Positions 26,901-35,576 of a DNA stretch of 64,000 nt are shown in pieces; position 1 is the stretch's first letter; each line of letters opens with the position of its first letter. The translations under genes and the position numbers were made by a program. The notes under the pieces were generated by a model. That model worked only from the letters and a program-made list of their open reading frames with translations. It made no database searches and was not told the origin of the DNA. Origin of the DNA: Phycisphaeraceae bacterium (GTDB lineage: Bacteria; Planctomycetota; Phycisphaerae; Phycisphaerales; Phycisphaeraceae); contig NYZC01000352.1 of assembly GCA_002686995.1 (NCBI GenBank), positions 1 through 64,000 on the forward strand, read 5' to 3'.

Positions 26901-28450
26901 AACTGCGTCCAGCGGTGCGCGCCGCCGGTAGGTGTGACGAATCCGGATGCCTGCGCAAGGGCGTCGACCATCGCGGCGGTGGCCTCGATCTGCGGTCCGA
27001 GACGATCGAAATCCAGGCGGTCCGCGGAATCTGACGGTGTATCGACGCGACGCCGTGGAGCCGCGAGCGTCGTCCAGGTGATCGCCTGCGTGCCGAAGCT
27101 CTCCGCGGGCGAGGTGAGCGTGGCGAACTCCCCGATGTTGAACGAACGCGGGCTGTCCGAAGCGCTGAGCGGTCCGAGGTTCACCGCGCGGGCGAGCGGC
27201 GGGGGCCAGATCGCCCGGCGCGCGTCCTCGTCCAGGCCGCTGAGCCACCGGGTGAACGAGCGCGCGTTGTTGAACTCGTCCCAGACCTGGTAGCCGCAGT
27301 ACCTCATCGGACCGACGGCGTGTCCGGCGTCCGAGAGATCGATCCCGAGCACGAAGCCGAGCGGCAGACCGTCTTCGGGATCGAGGCCGAGGGCGGCGGA
27401 CAGCTCGCGGCGCAGACGGTCGCGCGCGGTCGCTTCGGCCGGGGCTTCTACGCGATCTGCCACGCCTGCGTCGCCGGGACGTACGGTGAGCGCCGCCAGC
27501 ATCTGTCGAATGCCGACCTGGTTGTGACCGAACGCGTCGATGAAGCAGAAGAGCAGCGGTCGGGAGGGCGGTCGGTCCACGAATCGGCGCAGCAGGTGAA
27601 GCGCGAGTGCCGTGTCGATGGCGGCGTCCGCACCGGGAGCCAGCTCGGGGACGAGGCTCATCGCGTCGTACGTCACGGCGATAGCGATGGAGGGCTGGGG
27701 CGGCGCATCGTTCAGGGGAGCGATCAGCGCGTAAAGATTCGTTGCCGTAGCGTTCGACCACGCGCCGTGTGCGCGCAGCGTGCCGCGTCGGGTCGTTCTT
27801 CGAAGTTGGCCGGCAGGAACGCCGTCCGGGACGAAGAACCTGGGGGCGTGGATCGAAAGCGTAAGCCGGTGGCTCCTGAGATGGTCGAACGCGAGTCGCT
27901 CGTGGCCGAGCAGGATCACCGCGGCGGCACCGGCGTGAAAGGCGCGGGTCCACCGTCGGCCGCCGGTCGCTTCCATGACGGCGATGCGACCGCGGAGATT
28001 CGTCCCGATCTCCGCGTGGCGGCCTTCACCGATGTAGGTCAGATCGCCGGTGATCCCTTCCGCGGGTGTCGTGTTGAGCCGGGCTCCTGCGGGCCAGAGG
28101 GGATGGACACGGTGCGTATCGTCGCCCTCGAGTGCGAGGGTGGCGCGTTCGCCGTCGCGTGTGGTTCGCGGGACGACGACGTCGAAGTCGTGCCGCCAGA
28201 GTCGTACGTTCGGCAGGTTTTCGAGACGGGCCTGCAGATCATGCAAGGCCTGGTCGTGTCCCTCGCTTCCGACGACGCGCGACGGGTACGAAGCGAATCG
28301 CTGCGCGTCGCGGCGGACATCGTCGACGATGCCGGCGCCGGCAACGAGGGGGAACGTGGCGAGCAGGGCGGCGAAGATCCCCGCAACTCCCTCTTGGAAA
28401 GGGGGGAGTCGCATGGCTCTGCGCATCAGCAGTCTCAGTCCGCGCATCAT
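23915..28450 (-). CDS. FtsX/MacB-type permease fused to degenerate M28 peptidase ectodomain (1511 aa)
   Basis: Start ATG at 28450 forms ATGA with the stop of the upstream gene. After a hydrophobic segment (residues 20-42) come a peptidase M28-like region with SRVVGSEGHDQALHDL and a PA-like domain (GDLTYIGEG...GAAAVILLGHERLAF). Zinc ligands of M28 are absent: the HxD strand reads VTYDAM, the second-metal Asp region is GADAAIDT, and the GEE motif is FIDAFGHN. A long beta-rich region follows. Membrane helices lie near residues 815-895 and 940-958, the FtsX entry helix being GIAHMRKRRLRTAL. A MacB-like periplasmic domain and a final FtsX helix set at about 1232-1345 (SSITERRRDIYIYTSLG) come next, then a 160-residue cytosolic tail. 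No ABC ATPase is encoded in this operon. Role unknown; a substrate-binding pseudo-peptidase coupled to a mechanotransmission permease is an inference. Confidence 0.85.
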   Translation of the reverse strand: MMRGLRLLMRRAMRLPPFQEGVAGIFAALLATFPLVAGAGIVDDVRRDAQRFASYPSRVVGSEGHDQALHDLQARLENLPNVRLWRHDFDVVVPRTTRDGERATLALEGDDTHRVHPLWPAGARLNTTPAEGITGDLTYIGEGRHAEIGTNLRGRIAVMEATGGRRWTRAFHAGAAAVILLGHERLAFDHLRSHRLTLSIHAPRFFVPDGVPAGQLRRTTRRGTLRAHGAWSNATATNLYALIAPLNDAPPQPSIAIAVTYDAMSLVPELAPGADAAIDTALALHLLRRFVDRPPSRPLLFCFIDAFGHNQVGIRQMLAALTVRPGDAGVADRVEAPAEATARDRLRRELSAALGLDPEDGLPLGFVLGIDLSDAGHAVGPMRYCGYQVWDEFNNARSFTRWLSGLDEDARRAIWPPPLARAVNLGPLSASDSPRSFNIGEFATLTSPAESFGTQAITWTTLAAPRRRVDTPSDSADRLDFDRLGPQIEATAAMVDALAQASGFVTPTGGAHRWTQLRGFVVDRAAGAATARVPMAGYLTTLIDGMWHDGQVGTMPLEPFRGLPRSPGMRREQFTFTADDGQFEFDFWPVRSRFKRYVPQSFSIAEDGRIVSAINLSGGDSDARLNVNVRTVNRTPLRAQVFPCRELALFELRDPRLLANLRVSLLDARRGQPFRRSNIFHWEGMLAAQMPLDARWQLVLRAGLVRNRLVLANFPDPGAATGRTATGQGFRIDDAMAAPSTEQAARDLYRLDGRRLEHYAAAGIHSHAIDALHARTGSLLEARHTDSGSSVDYQAPLSNEVRVYQAVRSTADDVVRGAVFLLIVLVPFSYAMERLLFASPRVHHQILAGAGIFLVMTALLWSFHPAFRITAQPLTVIMAFALVLMSGLVLSLIFSRFEGTLARAREQTGAVSAETSRLGVLNTAFRLGIAHMRKRRLRTALNGISIVLITFVLMCFVSTRKYAGDREYVVAASSHAAGAGTLIRPPAGRALPVEMLDHVQAMAERETSPVAVATRWWWVNPWDGQWTVIVRNHATGAQVSLKAALGLDPAEADVSDLPERLPDWERMGEGGGYLPAAVAEALDVEPGERIVIAGHDLELIGVFEPGPVDEAARDADGRSILPLAYWRMPREVRRMVMSADVRLQLEQSIAGETAAGASLPHLRSTDVAILSAGMVRTLSGATLRSIAISRQDGAAARRTAQALAERFAYPVSYHDEHGVRAVVIMPLLPRVPGRVLIPLAIGGLIIFNSMLSSITERRRDIYIYTSLGLAPLHVAFLFLAEAITYGLMGTIFGYVAGQGAATVLSRLGWLGGLTLNYSGSHAILVMLLVLAVVAVSALVPAFLAGRLAAPSHDRTWRLPSPVDDIIADKLPFSATDRTAPGLLRFVAEYFESHRERTIGNFATDQVVSGASEVQCTVWLSPYDLGVRQEIRITAAPAKEPGVVSFFFELRRQSGQVPAWHKLNRFFVGRLRRQMLGWRQLSPEKVTEYVEAVKESEGRKVGTSARQGTAHG

Positions 28451-30504
28451 CCCCTCCCCACCGGGACGTAATCGAGGCCCATCAAGACGCGCACCGTCGG
28501 CTCGAGCGTCCAGAATGCGATCGCGAGGATCTCGCCGACGATCAGGCCGAGAAAGCTCGCCCTGGCGCGCTCGAACAGGGCGGCGCCGCCGTACCGCAGC
28601 ACGAGCATCTTGATCAGCCATCCAAGAAAGAGGCTCGGCCAGGCGCGGTTGGCGAACCAGGTGTCGATCATGACCAGGCCGATCGGGTGCAGCGGCCATG
28701 CGGGGGAACGCAGGCACAGCCAGTAGAGAATGCCGGCGACAATCGCGCCGGCGCCGAGGTGTCCGAAACCGAGATCGAGCCGGTCCGGGTGATTGAACCG
28801 GTTGACGTCGAAGGGAAGCCCGGCCCCGCCGGATTGCTCGTGCTCGGTGACGCGCAAAAGGCCTTCGTTCGCGGCAAGCAGGGCGCGCGTGTGCCACCAG
28901 TTCAGCGGCACCACGCTCGCGTCGGCCGATCCGGCGTGGTGGTACGCCACGTGGAGCGTCGCCGCGCCGCCGATGATCAGGCCCGCGACCAGGACGACGA
29001 GCAGGATCCACACGCGTCGCGACGAACGCGGCCGGTCCCCGCCGCTTTCGTCGTCGAGACCGATTGCGTGCGTCGCCATGGTGGCGGCGCTCATCTGCGC
29101 GCCGCTGTAGACCACCATGCCGATGACATAGGAGAAGAAGAGCGAGGCGGGCGAAAGCAGCCAGAGCATCTTCGCGTGGGCGAGGTGCGCGCCGATGATG
29201 CTGACCAGCGAGCTTTGCTCCAGGCCGATGAACGGAATGCCGGTCTCCGCGACGATCCGGGTGACGACGAGGCACACCATGAACGCCGACAGGGTGAACA
29301 CCGCGGCCCACCAGGGCTGGACGCGGCCGATCCAGACGAGCCAGGCGAACAGCCCGGCGGCGCCGATCAGCAGCATCCAGCCGCCGCGTCGATCGGCCCG
29401 GCTCGGTTCGTCAGATGGATTCGAGAAAAGCTGCTGCGCCACGGCGACCCAGCGCGATCGGCCCAGCCATAGAACGACGATCATCACCGCGAACGTCGCA
29501 CCGGAGCGGTAGTCAGCGATGACCTGCGGTGCGAAGTCCGGGACGTACGCACGCCCGAGCATCACGTAGCCGCCTGCGATGACGACGGTCGCCCAGATCG
29601 AGAAGGTCACGCGGGTGGGCACGAAGAACGCAATGCCGACGAGCAGGAAGAAGAGCCTTCCCTGCGGGATGTGCCAGGGCATGTGGCTCAGCGGCTCGGC
29701 GTTGAACAGCGGCAGCAGGTTCCAGCTGAACGGAATCGCCGGGACGCGCTCGGGGCTGTAGAGGTGAAAACCTCGAAGCAGGTGCACCAGCAGGACCGCC
29801 GCCGCCGCGATCCAGAACGAGGCGCTTCGAAAGACCGGCGCGACGAGACGGCCTTCGTCCGGATCCTGGATGAGCGACTGCTGCACCGTGAGCAGCGGAA
29901 ACGCGAGAAGCTCGTTGCGGCGCCATTGCGGCCAGACGACCGTGGCCAGGCCGATCATCATCAGCCACAGGCCGACGTAGAGCAGCCCCCACGACCACAA
30001 CGGCCCCTCGATCCATGCCTGCCAGGGAATCGGGCGCCCCTCGGGCAGCTCGCCGATAAAGTCGTTGACCACCGTGACCGGTTGACCGCCGTCGATCCGG
30101 TCCGGAAACAGCGAAGCACGAATGCCGGCCTCGCTGTATGCTTCCGCGAGCCGGGCGTTCCCGCTGATCTCGCGCGGCACGTTCGCGATCGCGAACGGCG
30201 TCGTGCGCAGCGTGCCGGGGCCGGGCAGCACGCTGGCCATGAGCCACATCGACAGGACCAGGGCCAGTCGTGATCGATCGAGCGCCCAGCCGGGACGCCA
30301 TCGGCGCAGCAGCGGATTGACGACGACGACCATGAAGAGGATGAGCACGAGCGCCGTCGCCGGAAGATAGCTCGTGTCGAGCAGGCCCGTGAAGATGACG
30401 TGGTCGGTGTACGGCGACGAGATCCAGATCAGCGTCGAGCCGACCAGGCCGAGCAGCAGGGCGGCGATCGACGCGCGTCGTGGCTCGGACCGGGCAGACG
30501 TCAT
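28447..30504 (-). CDS. Large polytopic membrane protein (DUF6785-like), first gene of operon
   Basis: A 685-residue inner-membrane protein starting at the ATG at 30504, which gives MTSARSEPRR before the first helix (ASIAALLLGLVGSTLIW). About 14 helices alternate with loops such as NVPREISGNARLAEAYSEAGIRASLFPDRIDGGQPV and a conserved-looking WWHTRALLAANEGLLRVTEHEQSGG. It has the look of the planctomycete DUF6785 proteins related to oligopeptide transporters; this is recognition by type, not proof. Its stop TGA overlaps the ATG of the FtsX-type gene. The longer open frame upstream of 30504 is arginine- and histidine-rich and crosses the divergent promoter region, so it was rejected. Possible substrate: peptides or peptide-like metabolites. 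Confidence 0.72.
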   Translation of the reverse strand: MTSARSEPRRASIAALLLGLVGSTLIWISSPYTDHVIFTGLLDTSYLPATALVLILFMVVVVNPLLRRWRPGWALDRSRLALVLSMWLMASVLPGPGTLRTTPFAIANVPREISGNARLAEAYSEAGIRASLFPDRIDGGQPVTVVNDFIGELPEGRPIPWQAWIEGPLWSWGLLYVGLWLMMIGLATVVWPQWRRNELLAFPLLTVQQSLIQDPDEGRLVAPVFRSASFWIAAAAVLLVHLLRGFHLYSPERVPAIPFSWNLLPLFNAEPLSHMPWHIPQGRLFFLLVGIAFFVPTRVTFSIWATVVIAGGYVMLGRAYVPDFAPQVIADYRSGATFAVMIVVLWLGRSRWVAVAQQLFSNPSDEPSRADRRGGWMLLIGAAGLFAWLVWIGRVQPWWAAVFTLSAFMVCLVVTRIVAETGIPFIGLEQSSLVSIIGAHLAHAKMLWLLSPASLFFSYVIGMVVYSGAQMSAATMATHAIGLDDESGGDRPRSSRRVWILLVVLVAGLIIGGAATLHVAYHHAGSADASVVPLNWWHTRALLAANEGLLRVTEHEQSGGAGLPFDVNRFNHPDRLDLGFGHLGAGAIVAGILYWLCLRSPAWPLHPIGLVMIDTWFANRAWPSLFLGWLIKMLVLRYGGAALFERARASFLGLIVGEILAIAFWTLEPTVRVLMGLDYVPVGRG

Positions 30505-30530
30505 GAGAGTCGGACGAGTCGGAGGTGGGG

Positions 30531-30558
30531 GGTCGAAGGTCGAAGGTCGAAGATCGGG
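30531..30558. repeat. Heptamer tandem tract GGTCGAA x3 plus variant
   Basis: Four contiguous 7-bp units (three GGTCGAA and one GATCGGG) in the 210-bp divergent gap between the membrane-protein operon and the UPF0261 gene. It would lie in the leader or promoter of the operon. Confidence 0.7.
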
Positions 30559-30714
30559 AGAGTATCGAATCATGTTAACGACGATTGACCGTGGTAGGTC
30601 AAAGTTGGTGCGCCGGTACGATGTGACCGTTCCGACGCGTGAAGGGGCCGTCGGTGGTCGATTCCTGCCAGCACGGACCGGATCGCAAACCCGTAACTTC
30701 GAAAGGTGATCCAA

Positions 30715-31938
30715 GTGCCGAAAACCATTCTGCTGCTGGGCGCGTTCGATACCAAGGGGCTGGAGTACGCATTCGTTCGCGATCGGCTTACGGACGCAGG
30801 CTGCGGGGTCATCTGCGTCAATACCGGCGTGCTCGACGAACCGGTGAGCATGAAGGCTGATGTCAGTGCCGACGAGGTCGCACGCGCGGGAGGTTCGACG
30901 ATCGACGCGCTGCGTGGCGGCAACGATCGTGGGCAGGCGATGAAGGTGATGGCTGCGGGGGCCGCGGTGGTCGCGCGGCGTCTTCACGACGAAGGACGAA
31001 TTGACGGCATTTTCGGAATGGGCGGCACGGGCGGATCGAGCGTCGTGACCGCCTCGATGCGCGCGCTGCCGGTGGGCGTGCCCAAGGTTTGCGTATCGAC
31101 GGCGGCCTCGGGTGACACGAGCGCTTACGTGGGGACGAAGGACGTCGTGCTGATCCCCTCGATCGTCGACGTGGCGGGCATCAATCGCGTCAGTCGGATC
31201 ATCTTCACGCGGGCAGCCGGGGCCATCGCCGGCATGGTGGAAGCAGAACCGGAGAAGGTCGGCGACGACAAGCCGGTGATCGTCGCGTCGATGTTCGGCA
31301 ACACGACCGAGTGCGTCGATGCCTGTCGCGAAGCGCTGACGGCGAAGGGATACGAAGTGCTCGTGTTTCACGCTACCGGTGCGGGCGGGCGTACGATGGA
31401 GTCACTGATCGACGAGGGGCTCGTCAACGGGTGCCTCGACATCACGACGACCGAGTGGGCCGACCAGGTTTGCGGCGGCGTGTTCGACGCGGGACCGGAC
31501 CGCCTGCGCGCCGCGGGTCGCGCGGGCATCCCCCACCTGATCGTGCCCGGCTGCGTGGACATGGCCAACTTCGGAGGGCCCGAGACGGTGCCGCAGCACT
31601 ACCGGGACACCGGGCGGAAGTTCTACGAATGGAATCCGTCGGTCACGCTGATGCGCACCGATGCCGACGAGAATCGGCGCATGGGGGAGGCATTCGCGGC
31701 GGCCGCAAACGATGCGAAGGGGCCCGTGGCCGTGCTGATTCCGATGAAGGGCGTGTCGATTCTCGACGGCGACGGCGAGATGTTCTGTGACCGCGACGCG
31801 GACCAGGCGATGTTCGATGCCATCAGGTCGAATCTCCGCGACGGCATTCCGGTCGAAGAGCTTGATGCCAACATCAACGACGCGACGTTCAGCGACAAGG
31901 CGGTCGCGATGATGCTGGAATTGATGACCCGGGTCTGA
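30715..31938 (+). CDS. UPF0261 / Tm-1-like ATP-binding domain protein
   Basis: A 407-residue protein of the UPF0261 family. The GTG at 30715 is chosen since AAAGGTGAT sits five bases before it; a GTG at 30706 would leave no room for a ribosome site. Family landmarks: [19 protein letters not shown] at the N-terminus, [33 protein letters not shown] for nucleotide binding, and [19 protein letters not shown] and [19 protein letters not shown] in the second half. The family covers the N-terminal inhibitory domain of the tomato Tm-1 virus-resistance protein; its native bacterial reaction is unknown. The next gene corresponds to the C-terminal TIM-barrel half of Tm-1. The two lie 68 bp apart on the same strand. 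Confidence 0.9.
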   Translation: MPKTILLLGAFDTKGLEYAFVRDRLTDAGCGVICVNTGVLDEPVSMKADVSADEVARAGGSTIDALRGGNDRGQAMKVMAAGAAVVARRLHDEGRIDGIFGMGGTGGSSVVTASMRALPVGVPKVCVSTAASGDTSAYVGTKDVVLIPSIVDVAGINRVSRIIFTRAAGAIAGMVEAEPEKVGDDKPVIVASMFGNTTECVDACREALTAKGYEVLVFHATGAGGRTMESLIDEGLVNGCLDITTTEWADQVCGGVFDAGPDRLRAAGRAGIPHLIVPGCVDMANFGGPETVPQHYRDTGRKFYEWNPSVTLMRTDADENRRMGEAFAAAANDAKGPVAVLIPMKGVSILDGDGEMFCDRDADQAMFDAIRSNLRDGIPVEELDANINDATFSDKAVAMMLELMTRV

Positions 31939-32006
31939 AAGATTCCCGGCGCCCGATCGCGCGCCGCTGCCAGTACAATCCCGCTTCTGATCGAAGGGAC
32001 TCTGCC

Positions 32007-32834
32007 ATGGCATTCACCCGACAGCAGGTGCTCGATCGTCTTCGCCGGCGCATCGAAGAAGGCGTCCCGATCGTCGGCGGCGGCGCGGGATGCGGCCTCA
32101 GCGCCAAGTGCGAAGAGACGGGCGGCATCGACCTGATCATCATCTACAATTCCGGTCGATTCAGGATGAACGGCCGCGGCTCCCTGGCCGGCTGCATGCC
32201 CTACGGGGACGCCAACGGCATCGTGATGGAGATGGCCGGCGAGGTGCTGACGATCGTCGACGACACGCCGGTGCTCGCCGGCGTATGCGGAACCGATCCG
32301 ACGCGCCTGATGGATCGTTTCCTTGCGGATGTCGTGAACGCCGGATTCTCCGGAATCCAGAACTTTCCGACGGTGGGGCTGTGCGACGGCATGTTCCGCG
32401 CCAACCTCGAGGAGACCGGCATGGGGTACGGGCTCGAGGTCGAGATGATCCGCAAGGCCCGAGAGATGGACATCTTTACGACGCCATACGCATTCAACGT
32501 CGACGAAGCCCGTCAGATGGCCGAGGCCGGCGCCGACGTCGTCGTCGCGCACATGGGGCTGACGACCAAGGGGGCCATCGGCGCGCACACCTCGAAGACG
32601 CTCGACCAGTGCGTCGAGGACGTCCAGGCGATCGGCGCGGCGGCGAAAGAGGTCAACCCGGATGTGATTATGCTGTGCCACGGCGGACCGATCTCGATGC
32701 CGGACGACGCGGCGTACGTGCTGCAGCGCGTCGAGGACGTCCACGGGTTCTACGGCGCGTCGAGCATGGAGCGCCTGCCCACCGAAGTCGCGATCACGAA
32801 GCAGATCGAGCAGTTCAAGGCGATTCGGCGCTGA
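32007..32834 (+). CDS. Phosphoenolpyruvate hydrolase-like TIM barrel (TIM-barrel signal transduction family)
   Basis: A 275-residue TIM barrel matching the PEP_hydrolase/TigA-type family: [34 protein letters not shown] at the N-terminus, [39 protein letters not shown] and [14 protein letters not shown] upstream of the ATG supports the start. The activity of these proteins is not settled; the family name is historical. It is the usual partner of UPF0261, and here it sits between the UPF0261 gene and a Gfo/Idh/MocA gene in one apparent operon. Confidence 0.88.
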   Translation: MAFTRQQVLDRLRRRIEEGVPIVGGGAGCGLSAKCEETGGIDLIIIYNSGRFRMNGRGSLAGCMPYGDANGIVMEMAGEVLTIVDDTPVLAGVCGTDPTRLMDRFLADVVNAGFSGIQNFPTVGLCDGMFRANLEETGMGYGLEVEMIRKAREMDIFTTPYAFNVDEARQMAEAGADVVVAHMGLTTKGAIGAHTSKTLDQCVEDVQAIGAAAKEVNPDVIMLCHGGPISMPDDAAYVLQRVEDVHGFYGASSMERLPTEVAITKQIEQFKAIRR

Positions 32835-32861
32835 GCGCGAATCGAAACTCACGAGTCACGA

Positions 32862-33941
32862 ATGCCTTATCCCTACAAGTGCATCCTCGTCGGAACCGGT
32901 GGCATGGGCGGGTCGTGGTGCCGCAGCGCGCTGCCTTCGAACATGACGGACGGACTCGTCGAACCGGTCGCCGCGGTCGATATCGTGCCGGAGCACCTCG
33001 ACAACGCGATCGACGGCCTCGGTCTGAGCCGTGATCGCTGCTACACCGACGCGCGGAAGGCCTTCGCCGAGAACGAGGCGGACTTCGCGATCGTCGTCGT
33101 CCCACCCGCCGCGCACGAGTCGATCGTCGACGTCGCGCTCGAGCACGACTGCCATATCCTTTCCGAGAAGCCGATCGCCGACAGTATGGAGGCCTCCGTC
33201 CGCATCGCCAGGAAGGTGGCGGCGGCTGAACGGAAGATGGGCGTCACGATGTCGCACCGTTTCCGCCAGGACATCACGACGCTCCGCACGATCGTTCACG
33301 AGCAAACGTATGGGCGCCTCGACTACCTCGTTTGCCGCTTTACGTGTGCGAACCGCAACCGAGGCGAATGGGGCCGGTTCCGGTACGACATACCCGACGC
33401 GCTGCTCGTCGAGGGTTCGGTCCACCATCTCGATCTGCTCTGTGACATTGCGTGCGGGGGAGACGGCTCACTGTGCGACACGATCTACGGTCGAACGTGG
33501 AACACGCCGTGGAGCGATTTCAACGGTGACGCGCAGGCCCTGGTCACGATGACGATGCAGAACGGCCGCCAGGTCATGTACGAAGGCGCCAAGACCAACG
33601 CCGTGGGGATCAATTGCTGGAGTCAGGAGTACATCCGCGCCGAGTGCGAGCACGCGACGCTGATCATGAACCACGGCGGCATCGAGGCGCTGCCCTACGG
33701 CCGCGGCAACGCGCAGCGCGGCGAAGGCGAGCCGGTTGCCCTGATCGACCAGCCGAAATGGAGCAACACCTGGCTTTGCGAGAAGTTTCTGCACTGGCTT
33801 GATGGCGGCCCGGCGATGGAGACCAACGTACAGGACAACCTGCAGTCGGTCGCCCTGATCTTCGCGGCGGCCGAGAGCAGCCGTACGGGACAGCCGGTGG
33901 ACGTGCAGGCATTTATCGATCGATTCCGCACGCAATCATGA
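32862..33941 (+). CDS. Gfo/Idh/MocA family oxidoreductase
   Basis: A 359-residue oxidoreductase starting 27 bp after the PEP-hydrolase-like gene. CILVGTGGMGGSW is the nucleotide loop, LSEKPIADSM the EKP motif, and EGSVHHLDLLCDIACG the H-x-x-D segment of the active site. C-terminal domain complete. With the two upstream genes it likely forms one transcript, so the UPF0261/TIM-barrel pair may act on a sugar-like or branched compound that this enzyme oxidises. No signal peptide. Substrate not assignable. Confidence 0.88.
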   Translation: MPYPYKCILVGTGGMGGSWCRSALPSNMTDGLVEPVAAVDIVPEHLDNAIDGLGLSRDRCYTDARKAFAENEADFAIVVVPPAAHESIVDVALEHDCHILSEKPIADSMEASVRIARKVAAAERKMGVTMSHRFRQDITTLRTIVHEQTYGRLDYLVCRFTCANRNRGEWGRFRYDIPDALLVEGSVHHLDLLCDIACGGDGSLCDTIYGRTWNTPWSDFNGDAQALVTMTMQNGRQVMYEGAKTNAVGINCWSQEYIRAECEHATLIMNHGGIEALPYGRGNAQRGEGEPVALIDQPKWSNTWLCEKFLHWLDGGPAMETNVQDNLQSVALIFAAAESSRTGQPVDVQAFIDRFRTQS

Positions 33942-34050
33942 AGGAGGTTCTAACGCGTTCGACGAGAGCGGTGGCTGGGCGGCGGATCCGTGGTTCCTGA
34001 TCGTTGCGGCTCAGCCGCGTCAGGCTTTCGAACGGCGCGGGCGCGTACAT

Positions 34051-34070
34051 CTGAAGTCTGGCGACTTCAG
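34051..34070. repeat. 20-bp palindrome, copy 3 (perfect)
   Basis: CTGAAGTCTGGCGACTTCAG, a perfect inverted repeat with an 8-bp stem. It lies between two convergent genes in the 293-bp gap 33942-34234. The rest of that gap holds a second hairpin at 34111-34126 and C-rich sequence, and no gene. Confidence 0.8.
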
Positions 34071-34110
34071 CTAAGCGAGTAGGGGACCAGAAGCCACGAA
34101 TAGCCGCAGC

Positions 34111-34126
34111 GCGGGCCGAAGCCCGC
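34111..34126. terminator. Hairpin between convergent genes
   Basis: GCGGGC-CGAA-GCCCGC, a perfect 6-bp stem with a CGAA loop, between the convergent oxidoreductase and M20 peptidase genes. No T-run follows on either strand, so termination is a position-based guess. Confidence 0.35.
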
Positions 34127-34234
34127 AACCCATCGCGATGCCAGGTCCGGACAATATGACACACCCCCGACACCTCCTCCCACCCCCCCTTACAAAGGAG
34201 GGCTTGCAAAGGAACGAGCCCCGACCGGCACATC

Positions 34235-35488
34235 TCACTCCAGGTACGCCAGTGCCGCCAGCGCGTGGATCTTGCACGCCTGCACGATGCTTTCGAGACC
34301 GACGTACTCGTTGGCGCCGTGGGCGAGGGGGAGCAGTCCTGGACCGAAGGCAGGTATGGTCGGGATGCCGCCGTACCCGTGGAGAAAGATCGCGTCAGTG
34401 CCGCCGGCGAAACCACCGAGTGGAATGGGCTCCCCCGTCACCGTCGCGCTCGCGTCCTGCAGAATTCTGACGAACGGGTCATCCGCCGGCACCTCGGGCT
34501 GGACCATGGTCATCGATTCGGCCCGGTGAATGGCGGACACGATCTCGACGTCCAGGTCCGGATCGGCAGCGCGTAGTCCGTCGACGAATGCCTCGACGTC
34601 ACGCTGGGCGTCGGCGGGCGTCATGCCGGGCAGGATTCGGATGTCGCAGGCAAAGGACGCTTCGCCGGGGTAGACGCCGTACCAGACACCGCCGTTGACC
34701 ATGACGCCGACGTTCCGGGTCACGCCGCCGGGGTACAGCGGGTGCGGATCGTGGCGTACCACCAGCTCGTGCTGCATGCGCGCCAGTATCTCCGCCATCT
34801 TCACGCTGGCGTTGACCGACGGAAACTGATCGGAAATGCTGCTGTGCATCTGCGTGCCGCGGACGCGCACCTCGAACGCGAAGGTGCCGCGCGACGCGAT
34901 GCAGATCTGCTCGAGCTCGCGCCGCACGCCTGACGGCTCGGCGATGAGCGCGATGTCGGCTTTGAGGCCGTAATCGTTCGCGAGGTGAATCGCGCCGTAA
35001 CCGCTGCCGGTCTCTTCGTCGGCGGTCAGCGCCAGCAGCAGGTCGCCTCGAAGTGTCGGCGCGACCGCGCGCAGGGCGGCGCTGGCGTAGATCAGGGACG
35101 CCACGCCGCTCTTCATGTCGGTGGAGCCGAGACCGTACAACCGGTCGCCGATGATCGTGGGCGTCAGCGGGTCGGTTTCCCAGTCATCGGCCGCGCCGTC
35201 GCCGACCGGCTTCGTGTCGATGTGACCGTTGTAGCAGAGCACCGGGCCGCCATCGGCGCCCTTCATGCGACACAGGACGTTGGGCCGGTGCGGCTCTTTC
35301 GCGACGATCTCCGGCTCCCCGATCTCCAGTTTCTTCAGCCGCGCCGCGACGACGTCAGCGACGGCCCGCTCGTCGCCGGGAGGGTTCACGCTGGGCGTCG
35401 CGACAAGGTCGCAAGTGAAATCGATAAGCGAGTCGCGATGATCATCGACCCAGGACACGACCTGTCGCTGCATGTCTTCAGATGGCAT
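34235..35488 (-). CDS. M20 family metallopeptidase (ArgE/DapE-like)
   Basis: A 417-residue zinc peptidase. CYNGHIDTKPVGDG gives the first metal His and adjacent Asp, GLGSTDMKSG the bridging Asp, and ALTADEETGS the catalytic Glu pair. Further on, LIAEPSG supplies another ligand, and GGTDAIFLHGYG and GANEYVGLES the last ones. The lid (dimerisation) domain between about residues 190 and 300 (FEVRVRGTQMHSSIS) is complete. Substrates in this family are N-acyl amino acids or dipeptides. It is monocistronic, with the divergent RidA gene 88 bp upstream, which suggests amino-acid metabolism. Substrate not assignable. Confidence 0.88.
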   Translation of the reverse strand: MPSEDMQRQVVSWVDDHRDSLIDFTCDLVATPSVNPPGDERAVADVVAARLKKLEIGEPEIVAKEPHRPNVLCRMKGADGGPVLCYNGHIDTKPVGDGAADDWETDPLTPTIIGDRLYGLGSTDMKSGVASLIYASAALRAVAPTLRGDLLLALTADEETGSGYGAIHLANDYGLKADIALIAEPSGVRRELEQICIASRGTFAFEVRVRGTQMHSSISDQFPSVNASVKMAEILARMQHELVVRHDPHPLYPGGVTRNVGVMVNGGVWYGVYPGEASFACDIRILPGMTPADAQRDVEAFVDGLRAADPDLDVEIVSAIHRAESMTMVQPEVPADDPFVRILQDASATVTGEPIPLGGFAGGTDAIFLHGYGGIPTIPAFGPGLLPLAHGANEYVGLESIVQACKIHALAALAYLE

Positions 35489-35576
35489 GGCGGCGGATTG
35501 TAACCGAACGTGATATTGGTTATCAGTTACCCGCTCTCGTCATGCGTCACGCGTCTCTTGTCACTGGAGCTCTCAC

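Noticed and set aside
23746-29311. Longer versions of the operon genes that run through their neighbours
   Set aside because: High GC leaves frames open upstream; overlap stops (ATGA) and the start of hydrophobic signal segments fix the real starts at 21928, 23922, 28450 and 30504.
31623-32852. 409-codon minus-strand open frame
   Set aside because: Opposite the UPF0261 and PEP-hydrolase-like genes, with shadow composition and no motifs.
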